Assembly: GCA_036704825.1 (NCBI GenBank)
Contig: JAUBSN010000025.1
Location: 1-64,000, forward strand
Direction: 5' to 3'
Origin: Microcoleus sp036704825
Lineage (GTDB): Bacteria; Cyanobacteriota; Cyanobacteriia; Cyanobacteriales; Microcoleaceae
DNA length: 64,000 bases
Shown: one piece after another, positions 53,586 to 62,478 of the stretch
Layout: each line of letters begins with the position of its first letter
Position numbering within the stretch: the stretch's first letter is position 1
The notes under the pieces: generated by a model
What the model saw: the letters and a program-made list of their open reading frames with translations, nothing else
Database searches by the model: none
What the model was told of the DNA's origin: nothing
Translations under genes and position numbers: made by a program

Positions 53586-54821
53586 ATGAAACCACAAATA
53601 AATTTATCACCATCTAAATCTCCAGAAGAACTCCATACCCAGCTACAGGATTTGATCCAAAAACTTGAGGAAGCCGAAGATGAAAAAAATAGCTATGAAA
53701 CTTTAGTAGAAATTATCACGGAACACTCCACGGATCTGGAAAACCAGATCCATCATAAAAATCGAGAGATGCAGACTTACATCGAGCAGGTAAAAAAGGT
53801 AATAGATGCAGCTATTGCTGTGAAAAACAACAGCTTTGAACCTCAGATATTGTCAGATGTGGCTGCGCGCAGCGATGCACTGGGAGAACTGGCACAGGTA
53901 TTTTCCCATATGGTGCAAACGGTGAAAGCGCGGGAACAAGAATTAGAGAAACTTTTGCAGGCTTACGGACGTTTCGTGCCCGATGAATTTCTCCAATTTC
54001 TCGGCAAACAGAGCATGGTTGATTTCCAGCTTGGAGATCACGTGAGCAAAGAGATGGCAATTCTGTTTTCCGATATGCGTTCGTTCACCACGATGGCGGA
54101 GCAAATGACTCCTCAAGAAAACTTTGACTTCATCAATAACTATTTACAGCAAATCAGTCCCGAAATTCGCAAGCACAACGGTTTTATTGTCAAGTATATT
54201 GGAGATGGAGTCATGGCAGTTTTTCCTGATGGCGTGGATGATGCTATTCAGGCAGGAATTGTGAAGTTGGAGCGGTTGCAAAAATACAATCAAAGCCGTA
54301 AAATAAATGGGGAGATACCGCTGAAAATTGGCATTGGTATCCATGTGGGTGATACAATGGTCGGGATTATTGGAGACGCGAATCGAATGCAAGCAGATGC
54401 GCTCTCAGATCATGTCAATCTCACCGCTCGTCTGGAAGGTTTGACTAAGTATTATGGCGTATCTTTATTAATTTCTGGAGATGCGGTACAGCGTTTGAGT
54501 CAACCAGAAAAGTATCATATCCGTTTTTTGGATCGGGCTATTGTCAAAGGTAGACAAGAAGCCATTACAGTTTGTGAGGTATTAGATGTTGAAGTAGAAC
54601 CAGTGCGATCGCTCAAAATTCAAACTTTGCCTATATTTGAGGAGGGGCTCCAAGAATATTGTCAGGGAAATTTGGCTAAGGCCATAGTTTGTTTTGAACA
54701 GATAGTAGCCCTAAATCCAGATGACAAGCCCAGTCAAGTTTACCTAAAACGCATCCAATCGCTGTTAAAAAATAGTATTCCTGCTAACTGGAATGGCGTG
54801 TGGAAATTCACCCAGAAGTGA
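53586..54821 (+). CDS. Adenylate cyclase with N-terminal coiled coil and C-terminal TPR-like tail
   Basis: This is a 411-residue protein. A long coiled coil (about 10-135) is followed by a class III cyclase (about 150-340) with FSDMRSFTTM (metal Asp), the Lys of IVKYIGDGVMAVF, the Asp of ADALSDHVNLTARLE and its Asn/Arg pair. Lys plus Asp predict ATP as substrate. The C-terminus (about 350-400, LQEYCQGNLAKAIVCFEQIVALNPDDKPSQVYLKRI) looks like one TPR unit. There is no membrane segment. It lies 156 bp after the giant kinase-phosphatase and overlaps none of the following start, so it is probably in one operon with the SpoIIAB-like and STAS genes. This order (phosphatase, cyclase, anti-sigma-like kinase, antagonist) suggests cAMP output from a partner-switching circuit. 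Confidence 0.9.
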   Translation: MKPQINLSPSKSPEELHTQLQDLIQKLEEAEDEKNSYETLVEIITEHSTDLENQIHHKNREMQTYIEQVKKVIDAAIAVKNNSFEPQILSDVAARSDALGELAQVFSHMVQTVKAREQELEKLLQAYGRFVPDEFLQFLGKQSMVDFQLGDHVSKEMAILFSDMRSFTTMAEQMTPQENFDFINNYLQQISPEIRKHNGFIVKYIGDGVMAVFPDGVDDAIQAGIVKLERLQKYNQSRKINGEIPLKIGIGIHVGDTMVGIIGDANRMQADALSDHVNLTARLEGLTKYYGVSLLISGDAVQRLSQPEKYHIRFLDRAIVKGRQEAITVCEVLDVEVEPVRSLKIQTLPIFEEGLQEYCQGNLAKAIVCFEQIVALNPDDKPSQVYLKRIQSLLKNSIPANWNGVWKFTQK

Positions 54822-54852
54822 CATTAATACATCAAGTGGAGGGAGAAAGATC

Positions 54853-55461
54853 ATGACATCTGGAAGCTTAAAAACAATGACACAATTGTTTGGAGAATTC
54901 ATTGAAGAATTTCCTCCTGAACACGACTCCCTAGAACTTACATTTACCCCCAGTTCTCGCCCCATCAAACAGCGCTGGCGCAATAACAGGCTTTCAGCTC
55001 ATTTTGTAGCCGATTATTTGTCTAGCTTTCTACCGGTGGATGAGGATGATGCTAGCAGCGAGAAACGGATAAAAGAAAGCAAGGGAGCTGTGAGCTACGT
55101 AGCCAACGAACTGTTAGAAAATGCGATTAAATTTAATAACGATGATACCAATTTCAAGGTAAAATTTGGCATACACTTTATTGGTGAAACAGAGGTGACG
55201 GCGGTAATTTTTGCCAGTAATACTGTCAATCCACAAGGGGCAAATAATTTGAAGGAGTTTATTGAAGAAATTCTGGATTCCGATCCAAATGAACTTTATT
55301 TGCAGCAGATTGAAAAGAATGCAGAATCTGAAAGCGATACGTCGGGATTGGGATTGTTGACGATGATTAATGACTATTCAGCTAAAATAGGTTGGAAATT
55401 CGATCGCAGGCCAGATAGTGATACCATCATTGTTACGACTGTGGTTCAAATTAGGGTCTAG
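54853..55461 (+). CDS. SpoIIAB-like ATP-binding protein (DUF6272/Slr1861 type)
   Basis: This is a 202-residue protein. The N-box of a GHKL ATPase is clear (VANELLENAIKFNN), and a G2-like motif ends the domain (TSGLGLLTMINDYSAKIGW). It resembles Synechocystis Slr1861, the serine kinase of the icfG cluster, and related SiaB-type proteins that phosphorylate a STAS antagonist. The ATG at 54853 follows GGAGGGAGAAAG and is favoured over an upstream frame extension (54793) that overlaps the cyclase. It lies 31 bp after the cyclase stop and 66 bp before the STAS gene, so translation as a set is likely. I infer that it phosphorylates the STAS protein next door, opposed by the SpoIIE phosphatases upstream. 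Confidence 0.85.
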   Translation: MTSGSLKTMTQLFGEFIEEFPPEHDSLELTFTPSSRPIKQRWRNNRLSAHFVADYLSSFLPVDEDDASSEKRIKESKGAVSYVANELLENAIKFNNDDTNFKVKFGIHFIGETEVTAVIFASNTVNPQGANNLKEFIEEILDSDPNELYLQQIEKNAESESDTSGLGLLTMINDYSAKIGWKFDRRPDSDTIIVTTVVQIRV

Positions 55462-55527
55462 TTTCTAGCATTTCAATATTTACTCTCTTGTGCGATCGCA
55501 GTATTTTAGTCAGGAAACCAAATCACA

Positions 55528-55881
55528 ATGGGCATTAAAGAAATTAAAGGTGAAGATTACAGCATTCAGTACGATCCAGAATCAGTCACACTCACTTTCC
55601 AAGGCGAACTCAGCCTGAGCGGCCCTGCAGAGTATGCACCAATAGCCGAATTGTTAGATGAGGTCGCCAATGGGGAACCGCCTACTATTACCTTGAACCT
55701 AAAAAAATTGGAATTTGTTAACAGTTCTGGTATCAGTATGCTGTCTAAATTTGTCATTAGCGTCCGAAAAAAGAAAACGATTCAACTTTTGGTATTGGGT
55801 TCAAATGATATTCCTTGGCAACAGAAATCTCTCAGAAATTTAGAAAAGCTGTTGCCAACTTTGAAGCTCGAATTAGCGTAG
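55528..55881 (+). CDS. STAS-domain anti-sigma factor antagonist-like protein
   Basis: This is a 117-residue single STAS-like domain (beta strands SIQYDPESVTLTFQGEL and TITLNLKKLEFVNSSGISML) with the phosphorylatable Ser in NSSGIS (S66/S67), as in SpoIIAA, SiaC and the Slr1856/Slr1859 proteins of the cyanobacterial icfG cluster. The ATG at 55528 has CAGGAA upstream. It is the last gene of the set 47979-55881. Its expected partners are the SpoIIAB-like kinase immediately upstream and the two SpoIIE phosphatases; the final target (sigma factor, cyclase or other) is not visible in the window. Confidence 0.88.
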   Translation: MGIKEIKGEDYSIQYDPESVTLTFQGELSLSGPAEYAPIAELLDEVANGEPPTITLNLKKLEFVNSSGISMLSKFVISVRKKKTIQLLVLGSNDIPWQQKSLRNLEKLLPTLKLELA

Positions 55882-55913
55882 CATAGGTGTCAATTATAAC
55901 TACAGTTAACAAA

Positions 55914-55932
55914 GGCGGGACGCCCGTGCCAC
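55914..55932. repeat. Single arm of the GGCGGGACGCCC palindrome family
   Basis: GGCGGGACGCCCGTGCCAC matches one arm of the long palindrome at 4341-4393 with two differences. It sits between the convergent STAS and histidine kinase genes and shows that the palindrome family is dispersed. Confidence 0.5.
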
Positions 55933-55969
55933 AGTTAACACAGATAAACTGGGATGATTAGCAAATTGC

Positions 55970-57451
55970 TTAAGTTTGCTGGATCGGAAGTTCAATGATA
56001 AACTCGGTTCCCTTGCAGGGTTCCGACTCGCACCGGAGCGATCCTCGGTGATTTTCTACTAAGATTTTGTAGACAATAGACAGTCCTAGACCGGTACCTT
56101 TACCGATTTCCTTGGTGGTGAAAAACTGCTCGAACATTCGCTCTTTTATCTGTGGTGTCATTCCGGTTCCCGTGTCGGCAATCCGTACTCTCACGCGATC
56201 GGACCCTGCTAATTCTGTGGCGATCGAAATTTTTAGCGCAGCATAGGGCTGATTTTGCGATACCTCGTCCAAAGCATCGATCGCGTTGGTAATTAGATTC
56301 ATAAATACTTGATTTAGCTGTCCTGAATAACACTCTACAGGAGGCAATTTTCCATAATTTTTAACTATTTGAATGTCGCGGCGGTCTATTTGAGAATTGA
56401 GACGGTTTCGCAAAATTAACACGGTGCTGTCAATGCTGTCGTGCAAATCGCACATGGTCATGTTGCTGTTATCGGTTCGCGAAAAGTTGCCCATAGATTT
56501 AACAATTTCGCGAATGCGATTGGAACCTATTTGCATGGAAGAGATAACTTTAGGCAAGTCTTCAACTAGAAAACCAATATCTATCTCTGCGATTTTAGCT
56601 GTGATTTCGGGACAGGGATTGGGATAGCATTTTTGATAGAGACACAGCAGGTTCAACAAATCTTGAGTATAAATTGCGGCATGGCTCAAGTTGCCGTAAA
56701 TAAAACTAACTGGGTTATTAATTTCGTGGACGATACTAGCCATTAGCGCCCCCAGCGAAGACATTTTTTCGCTGTGGAGGAGTTGAGCTTGAGTTTGTTT
56801 TAGTTCGCAAAGTGCGCGATCGAGCTGGGCCGCTTGAGCTTCTGCTTTCGCGGTAGCAGCACAGCTTTCTTGATAAAGTTGAACCTGTTTGAGGTCGATT
56901 TCAAATTGTTCGATTTCGCTTTCTTGCTGGTATTGGCTCACCACGGCATCGAAAGCTTCTAGCAAATCGCCGCCCGCAGCTTCCACAATGTACAGCAGGT
57001 GGGGGTTTTTCAGCATGAGTTCGGCATCGGGAACTTCGACCAATGCTTTTATTCGATCGATATACGCGCGCACCTGTTTGTCTAAATACAGTGGCGGCTC
57101 AAAATACATTGCCTTGAGGGCGGGTGAAGGGGGACTCACTAAGTTGACGCTGCTGCCAATATTAATTAAGTCGCGGTGCGATTTTTCCATAAGCTCGATC
57201 GCCTCTAACAAATTCCCCCGCAGTTTGGCTCTTTCTACCCCATTCTCAGAGCAAACTAACCTCATGCAAAAAAAAGCCGTTCGTTGGGAAAGCATTCGCT
57301 GGCGGCCGCTGATATTAATTACCGCAGCACTAATTTTTCTGGCTGTCGTAATTTGTTCCAGATTAAAGTAGTTGCTCAATGCTGCCACTGGTAATACCCC
57401 CGACTCAACTAAATGTCTGTAGCTCGTGCTGACACAAGATTTAAGAGCCAT
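55970..57451 (-). CDS. Sensor histidine kinase with PilJ/NarX-like N-terminal domain
   Basis: This is a 493-residue kinase. The N-terminal part carries ISGRQRMLSQRT (residues 47-58), the hallmark of type IV pili methyl-accepting/NarX-like sensory four-helix domains, but I see no membrane helices, so it appears cytosolic. A coiled coil precedes HisKA (SIVHEINNPVSFIYGNL) and an HATPase domain with DTGTGM and GTGLGLSIV boxes. The kinase core resembles that of the ethylene-receptor-like kinase at 34837, including the YGNL..A..Y..DLL..... stretch after the His. The ATG ending at 57451 (MALKSC) is chosen over a TTG at 57475. It is transcribed against the partner-switching genes. The partner regulator is unknown. 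Confidence 0.87.
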   Translation of the reverse strand: MALKSCVSTSYRHLVESGVLPVAALSNYFNLEQITTARKISAAVINISGRQRMLSQRTAFFCMRLVCSENGVERAKLRGNLLEAIELMEKSHRDLINIGSSVNLVSPPSPALKAMYFEPPLYLDKQVRAYIDRIKALVEVPDAELMLKNPHLLYIVEAAGGDLLEAFDAVVSQYQQESEIEQFEIDLKQVQLYQESCAATAKAEAQAAQLDRALCELKQTQAQLLHSEKMSSLGALMASIVHEINNPVSFIYGNLSHAAIYTQDLLNLLCLYQKCYPNPCPEITAKIAEIDIGFLVEDLPKVISSMQIGSNRIREIVKSMGNFSRTDNSNMTMCDLHDSIDSTVLILRNRLNSQIDRRDIQIVKNYGKLPPVECYSGQLNQVFMNLITNAIDALDEVSQNQPYAALKISIATELAGSDRVRVRIADTGTGMTPQIKERMFEQFFTTKEIGKGTGLGLSIVYKILVENHRGSLRCESEPCKGTEFIIELPIQQT

Positions 57452-57481
57452 AAAAATAATTGTACAATACACCAATCAATA

Positions 57482-57500
57482 TATTCTGTATTTCAGAATA
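57482..57500. promoter_or_regulatory. 7-bp inverted repeat upstream of histidine kinase
   Basis: TATTCTG (57482-57488), spacer TATTT, CAGAATA (57494-57500). It lies 31 bp before the kinase start and 81 bp after the hydrolase stop on the same strand. It could be an operator or a weak hairpin; there is no further evidence. Confidence 0.3.
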
Positions 57501-57580
57501 AAGTAGTATCCTAAAACACAATTGTTTTCAATTTGAAGCCGAGCGCACTTTTTATGATTTAGCTTATTTCACAGTTTTTC

Positions 57581-58411
57581 TTAACTATTCAAAAATTTAC
57601 AAGTCAACTTCGCCATAATTTGAGCTTGAGTTTGCGGCAAGCCGTGAGCAGCATTGGGAATAATTGCTAACTCAGCCCCCGGTATCTCGTTAGCGTAGGT
57701 TTGACAGTGCCATAGAGGAATTGTTTCGTCACTCTCTGCTGCGATGACTAAGGTAGGAATTTGCAATTTGTGAATTTCTTTTTCTACTGTATCAACTGCA
57801 TCTTCCGGCCGCATCCGACTCATTAAAAATGACCTGGCTACTGGTTGAGACATTAACTCCCTGCGCCACCCGGAAATTTGCTGCAATTTCTCACTTTTTC
57901 CCGCTAAACTAGCAAAAGGTTTTGCCAACTGCAAAGCCCAATCAACGGCTGGGGTTTCCCACAGCAGCGGTCGCAAAGCATCGTATTGACCGCAAAAACT
58001 GTCGTCCCGAATTCCCGCAGGTGCTGCTAACACTAAACTGCTTACAGAATTAGGATATTTTAGGGAATAGGCAGATGCGACCCAACCGCCAAAAGAATGC
58101 CCGATGATGCAGCAGGGCTCGATATTTAGTTGTTCTACAACTTGCCGGACAAAAGCAACTTCTACAGCTACGTCGTAGCGGATTTCTGGTTTGCTGGATT
58201 CTCCAAAACCCAACATATCTAAACTGATGCACCGAAACTGAGATTGCAATAACTCAATTAATGGCAGCCAGCAAGTCTTTTCTCCGAAGAAACCGTGCAG
58301 CATCAATAAGGGTCTGCCACACCCGATGTCGAGGTAGGTGGCTGTTTGGGTGGTGCTATTGACAAATATACTTAATGCGTGCTTTTGTCCTACAAGTGCT
58401 TGAGACTGCAT
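57581..58411 (-). CDS. Alpha/beta hydrolase
   Basis: This is a 276-residue complete alpha/beta hydrolase. The oxyanion loop LHGFFG is at 38-43, DMLGFGES at 65-72, the nucleophile elbow GHSFGG has S106, the acid lies in AAESDETIP, and the catalytic His is in NAAHGLPQ near the C-terminus. It has the general shape of 2-hydroxymuconic-semialdehyde hydrolase, haloalkane and esterase-type enzymes common in cyanobacteria. The substrate is not predictable. The start at 58411 has GGAG eight to nine bases upstream. It stands alone on the minus strand, divergent from the small gene at 58570. Confidence 0.87.
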   Translation of the reverse strand: MQSQALVGQKHALSIFVNSTTQTATYLDIGCGRPLLMLHGFFGEKTCWLPLIELLQSQFRCISLDMLGFGESSKPEIRYDVAVEVAFVRQVVEQLNIEPCCIIGHSFGGWVASAYSLKYPNSVSSLVLAAPAGIRDDSFCGQYDALRPLLWETPAVDWALQLAKPFASLAGKSEKLQQISGWRRELMSQPVARSFLMSRMRPEDAVDTVEKEIHKLQIPTLVIAAESDETIPLWHCQTYANEIPGAELAIIPNAAHGLPQTQAQIMAKLTCKFLNS

Positions 58412-58569
58412 GGGGATCGACTCCTGATAGGTAAGAAGTTTTTGTAAATAATTGTAACAATAAAGCAGTTCAAAGGTTAAACTTCATTACGGAGCACGCA
58501 CTTAGAAATAGACCGTGATATTCTCTATGATTATTAGAAAATACTACCAACCCAAAGCAGGAGAACACT

Positions 58570-58770
58570 TTGAACTCGACTTTAAAACAGTACCCGGCTT
58601 GCTCTCTTCGCGAAGATGTCAGTGAGTACGTAGCACACCTACAGCTTCACATGACGTTACAAGCTCGCAACTTGCTCCCTACCATTACCACCGCTAAGGA
58701 CAGTCGCGAACAACTGTTGCAGCAGACTCAGGCTCATTTTGAGAAACGAGTTTCTCGACAAGCTATTTAA
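58570..58770 (+). CDS. Small hypothetical protein (66 aa)
   Basis: This is a 66-residue frame from a TTG at 58570, with a well-placed AGGAG six bases upstream. The product is hydrophilic and mostly helical (SLREDVSEYVAHLQLHMTL, then REQLLQQTQAHFEKRVSRQ) with no membrane segment. I do not recognise a family. The good ribosome-binding site and coding-like composition support it. The TTG start and lack of a known homologue lower confidence. Confidence 0.5.
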   Translation: MNSTLKQYPACSLREDVSEYVAHLQLHMTLQARNLLPTITTAKDSREQLLQQTQAHFEKRVSRQAI

Positions 58771-58921
58771 ACAAATTTGAAGATCGCCCGCGGTCGATCG
58801 TACTTTCCCACACTTCAGCATCGCAGAAACCCGGTAGCCTCAAAAATACCGGGTTTCTTTTCGGCTAATTATGCAGGGAGTCCGGTTTTGGGTAATATGC
58901 GTTGGGTGTGCTTGAAATTTA

Positions 58922-60784
58922 ATGTCTATGCGAATTCCGATTATTGCATTTTTGACTTTGGCGGCGCTGGCTGGCGGCGAATTGGCAGCGCAGGCACTCG
59001 GATCGAGTGCCTCACCGACTCAGGCCCAGTTTAGAGAGGAAACCGCAGAAATTGACAGGCCAGACGCCTGTTCAGCAGAGATTGACGGGCCTGATGCGCG
59101 TTCAGTCCGGCAGGGGTTGAAACCCCTGCCTCAAAGCGAAAGTCCTCTGAAGAGGACTGAAGAACTCATTAGTCCTCTTCAGAGGACTTCAGCTATTAGC
59201 CAGGGACTTGAGTCCCTGGCGGTCTGTCGGCGATTGCTCACACCAATGGATGCGGGGTTAGTTGGTTTGAACCCAACTGTGCAGGATTTGCCGGCATCCG
59301 ATGAGCTGGCAGCTTCAGCAGAACTCCGATCGCCCTCACTCAAGTCCAGCCGCAATAAAGATTTTACATCTGTGTTAAAAACTCCGGCGACGATCGCGGC
59401 CAAGGCCGAAATCCCCGAAGCAGCAAACAGCAACGCCCGACAGCTAGGCGGTACTCTACAAATGGGTCAAGCCGGCAATGCTGAAGGCGTTTACGTGGCA
59501 GAGGTGAAAATTCGCTTTGTCAATTCCCGAGGCGAAGCTGTTGACAAAAAAGGGAATCCAATTGAGGGCAGAATTTCGGAAGATTTTATCCGAGGCGAGC
59601 TCAAGCTCAAGGCGGGGGATAACTACAGCCGGGAAGTTGTACGATCGGATTTGCAGCAGTTGCAGCAATTGGGATTGTTTGACAAAGTAACGGTTTCGAT
59701 CGAAGAAGTTGGCACGGATGTTAATGTAATCTACAACGTTCAAGAGCGATCGGCTCGCTCTTTTAGCGTCAGTGCCAGTCTTAGTGATGATGTTGGCGTT
59801 GCTGTTCCTCTTTCCTATACCGATCGAACTTTCGGAACAACCCCGCAGCGGCTGGCGGTGGAACTTGAACCCAGCCTCCGAGGTATCCAGTACGATGTCG
59901 AGTTTGTCAGCCCTTACGTTGTCGCGGAAGACCGTTTGGGATACAGTGTGAGAGCTTTTGGCGATCGCAGAATATCGGAAATTTTCAACAAAGATATTGA
60001 TTTGCCCAACGGGAACCGAGTTCGGGAAATTCGGGTGGGGGGAAATCTCAGGTTTACCAGACCTTTGGGCGATTGGCAATCGACTTTGGGACTGAATTAT
60101 ACAAATATCAGCACGCGCGATCGCAACTTAAATATCGCCCGCCGCGACGAACTCGGCAATCCTCTCACGTTCAGCGGCAGCGGCGTTGACGAGTTATACA
60201 CTGTTTCTTTCGGCGCGATGCTCGATCGGCGGGACAATCCCTTCACCCCTACCAGCGGTTCGATTCTGGCCCTCAGCACCGAGCAGTCGATACCTCTGGG
60301 TCGAGGCAACATTGTGAGTAACAGGCTGTTGGCGAATTATATACAGTATGTACCAGTAACTTGGCTCGGCATCAGCGAGTCCGAAGCCTTGCCCGAAATG
60401 CTGGCTTTTAACTTGCAAGCGGGGACGGTAATCGGGGATTTGCCGCCAACGGAAGCTTTTCGCCTCGGCGGCCGCAATTCAGTGCGGGGTTACGACGGCG
60501 GGGATATTGGCAGCGGCCGGAGTTATTTTTTAGCTTCCGGCGAATATCGGTTTCCTGTAGGTCAGGATGTCGGCGGCGTAATATTTGTTGATTTTGCGTC
60601 GGATTTGGGAACAGGAGATAGCGTACTCGGAAAACCGGCGGTAGTCAGGGACAAACCGGGGACTGGGGCGGGTGTTGGGGTGGGTGTGAGGGTGCGATCG
60701 TCCTTTGGATTAATTCGCTTAGATGTGGGTGTTAGCGACTCCGGCGACCTCAAATTTATACTCGGTACAAAGCAGCGATTTTAA
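58922..60784 (+). CDS. Omp85/BamA-family outer membrane protein
   Basis: This is a 620-residue protein with a signal peptide (residues 3-32, IPIIAFLTLAALAGG). A variable region (about 35-165) follows, whose DNA is built of short palindromes. Next are a POTRA domain (about 185-265, VYVAEVKIRFVNSRGEAVD to LGLFDKVTVSIEE) and a 16-strand-type barrel with the VRGY motif (NSVRGYDGGDIG), typical of lid loop 6 in Omp85 proteins, ending in aromatic KQRF. With one clear POTRA it is shorter than cyanobacterial BamA/Toc75-like proteins, which have three, so a TamA- or two-partner-secretion-like role is possible. It works in the outer membrane in protein insertion or export. The ATG at 58922 has a second ATG two codons later; there is no strong ribosome-binding site. 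Confidence 0.87.
   Translation: MSMRIPIIAFLTLAALAGGELAAQALGSSASPTQAQFREETAEIDRPDACSAEIDGPDARSVRQGLKPLPQSESPLKRTEELISPLQRTSAISQGLESLAVCRRLLTPMDAGLVGLNPTVQDLPASDELAASAELRSPSLKSSRNKDFTSVLKTPATIAAKAEIPEAANSNARQLGGTLQMGQAGNAEGVYVAEVKIRFVNSRGEAVDKKGNPIEGRISEDFIRGELKLKAGDNYSREVVRSDLQQLQQLGLFDKVTVSIEEVGTDVNVIYNVQERSARSFSVSASLSDDVGVAVPLSYTDRTFGTTPQRLAVELEPSLRGIQYDVEFVSPYVVAEDRLGYSVRAFGDRRISEIFNKDIDLPNGNRVREIRVGGNLRFTRPLGDWQSTLGLNYTNISTRDRNLNIARRDELGNPLTFSGSGVDELYTVSFGAMLDRRDNPFTPTSGSILALSTEQSIPLGRGNIVSNRLLANYIQYVPVTWLGISESEALPEMLAFNLQAGTVIGDLPPTEAFRLGGRNSVRGYDGGDIGSGRSYFLASGEYRFPVGQDVGGVIFVDFASDLGTGDSVLGKPAVVRDKPGTGAGVGVGVRVRSSFGLIRLDVGVSDSGDLKFILGTKQRF
59050..59280 (+). repeat. Tract of short palindromes within the Omp85 coding region
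   Basis: These hairpins lie in tandem: ACAGGC/GCCTGT (59055-59071), GGCAGGGGTT-GA-AACCCCTGCC (59109-59130), AGTCCTCT-GA-AGAGGACT (59141-59158), the same arms with loop TC (59171-59188), GCCAGGGACT-TG-AGTCCCTGGC (59199-59220), and AGTTGG/CCAACT (59260-59278). All stay in frame between the signal peptide and the POTRA domain. Confidence 0.75.
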
Positions 60785-61098
60785 ATTAGTCATCAGTCAG
60801 CAGTCATTAGTCACGAGTTAAGTGTAGATACAAGAAGCGATTTCAATTGCCAGTTGCTAAAAAAAGGTTTCAGCCGAGGGTTTTAAACAGCGCAGTGTCG
60901 GTGATTGCTGCGTCTGACTGGGCGAGTTGTCGATCGAATAATTGAGTTTGATTTCTTCCCTCAACCCAACCTCCACAGTTTGTGGTAGTAATTGAAATTG
61001 AGTCAAATACAGCACCTCGGTAAGGACACAACAACGTTGTATCCCTACTGTGTTGTAGGCAATTGACAATTGCTATATTTATTTATGCTCGTAAATGC

Positions 61099-62433
61099 TT
61101 AACGCTTTGGTTTCTTTACATCAACAGTTTTCGGCTTAGCCGGTGGCGTGCGCGGATAAAACTTAAACTTATTGAGCGCAGCACTTGCCGATTTAGCCAC
61201 ACCGCTATCTATATCTCGCAAAGCTTTTTGCAACAGCGGAATCACTTTTTCAGACTTAATCATTGCTAGTGCTTCCACAGCAGCTTCGCGAACCTCCGGG
61301 TGAATGTCTTGAGCTAATTTTCCCAAGGTTTCTATTGCTCGCTGACCTTCCGATCTCAGAGCATTAGCAGCAGCCATTTTACCTAAAGCCGAGGCTGCAA
61401 ACTTCCGGGTTTCTTTGTCCTGACTTTGAACGCATCCCATCAACTGCGGTAGGGAATAGCTTGGTACTTGTCTGGCAATTGGAAGATGTTGTTCGACTTG
61501 GGGTTGATGTAAATCAATTGATTGTGGTTCCGAAAAATCAGTGTAATTTAACTCTTCTTCCACTTCTGTTGGATTTAAATCACTTGACAGTTCTTGCCAA
61601 ACTTTTTCTTGTGATAAACCTTCGGAAAATTCTGTTGAATTGAACTGACTGAACTGCTGCTCCGGGACTTCTTGTTGTTGTACGTTACTCTCGTACTGCT
61701 CTTGCAAAGACCTGATAGTAGCTTGCATCTGAGCTTCGTGCTCTCTCAACTGCTCGTGAGCCGCTTGCAACTGACTCTCGTATTGCTGTTGCAAAGCCTC
61801 CATGTTTAACTGCATCTCAACCTCTCGGTTCTCATATTCCTCGGCAACTTGCCTCAAGCGAATTTCGTGTTCATTTTGCAGGTTTTGCAAATGTTGTTCC
61901 ATCTGAGCTTGATAATTTATATGCAATTCGTCAGCAACTCTAAGTAAATGATGTTCGTGTTCTGCTTGCAAAGATTGGATATTTTGCTGCATCCTAGCAT
62001 TATTAGCGGCTTCTAATTCCTCGCTGATTTGTCGCCGGATCTCGTACTCATCTACGCTGGCAACTGGTTGGACCTGACTGTCGCGTTCTGCCAAAACTTG
62101 TTGGAGCTGACTGTCGCGTTCTGCCCGAACTTGTTGGAGCTGGTTTTCGTATTGAGCCGCAACTTGTTTGAGCTGGTTTTCGTATTGGGTAGTAACTTGT
62201 CTGAGTAAATTTTCGTGTTCTATCGTAGCTTTTCTAAGCTGATTTTCCCGTTCTCCTTGCTGAGATTCGACAGCTTGTTGCACCCGAGACATCTGAGCTA
62301 ATTCTATTTCCTCAGTAATTCGGCGAGTTTGCTGCAAGTATTCTTGCTTTTGCTTCTTTAAGCGCTTTTCCACTAACCAGTAAGCAACTGCTACCCCTGC
62401 CAAAAAACCTACGATCGCTCCTATAATACCCAC
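61099..62433 (-). CDS. Membrane-anchored coiled-coil protein with HEAT repeats
   Basis: This is a 444-residue protein. A membrane helix spans about residues 3-22 (IIGAIVGFLAGVAVAYWLVE), a very Gln/Glu-rich coiled coil covers about 25-265 (repeated YENQL/RDSQLQQV units), an acidic spacer lies at about 265-325, and PBS-lyase/HEAT-like repeats occupy about 330-430 (LMGCVQSQDKETRKFAASALGKM, REAAVEALAMI). The tail is basic and Pro/Lys-rich. HEAT repeats usually bind partner proteins; the function is unknown. It starts at a GTG preceded by GGGAGGAT, a good ribosome-binding site. It is co-directional with the CPBP protease upstream (46 bp), probably one transcript. Confidence 0.82.
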   Translation of the reverse strand: MGIIGAIVGFLAGVAVAYWLVEKRLKKQKQEYLQQTRRITEEIELAQMSRVQQAVESQQGERENQLRKATIEHENLLRQVTTQYENQLKQVAAQYENQLQQVRAERDSQLQQVLAERDSQVQPVASVDEYEIRRQISEELEAANNARMQQNIQSLQAEHEHHLLRVADELHINYQAQMEQHLQNLQNEHEIRLRQVAEEYENREVEMQLNMEALQQQYESQLQAAHEQLREHEAQMQATIRSLQEQYESNVQQQEVPEQQFSQFNSTEFSEGLSQEKVWQELSSDLNPTEVEEELNYTDFSEPQSIDLHQPQVEQHLPIARQVPSYSLPQLMGCVQSQDKETRKFAASALGKMAAANALRSEGQRAIETLGKLAQDIHPEVREAAVEALAMIKSEKVIPLLQKALRDIDSGVAKSASAALNKFKFYPRTPPAKPKTVDVKKPKR

Positions 62434-62478
62434 AATTGAGATCCTCCCGACAAAATAGTGATGCTGGACTTTTTACAT

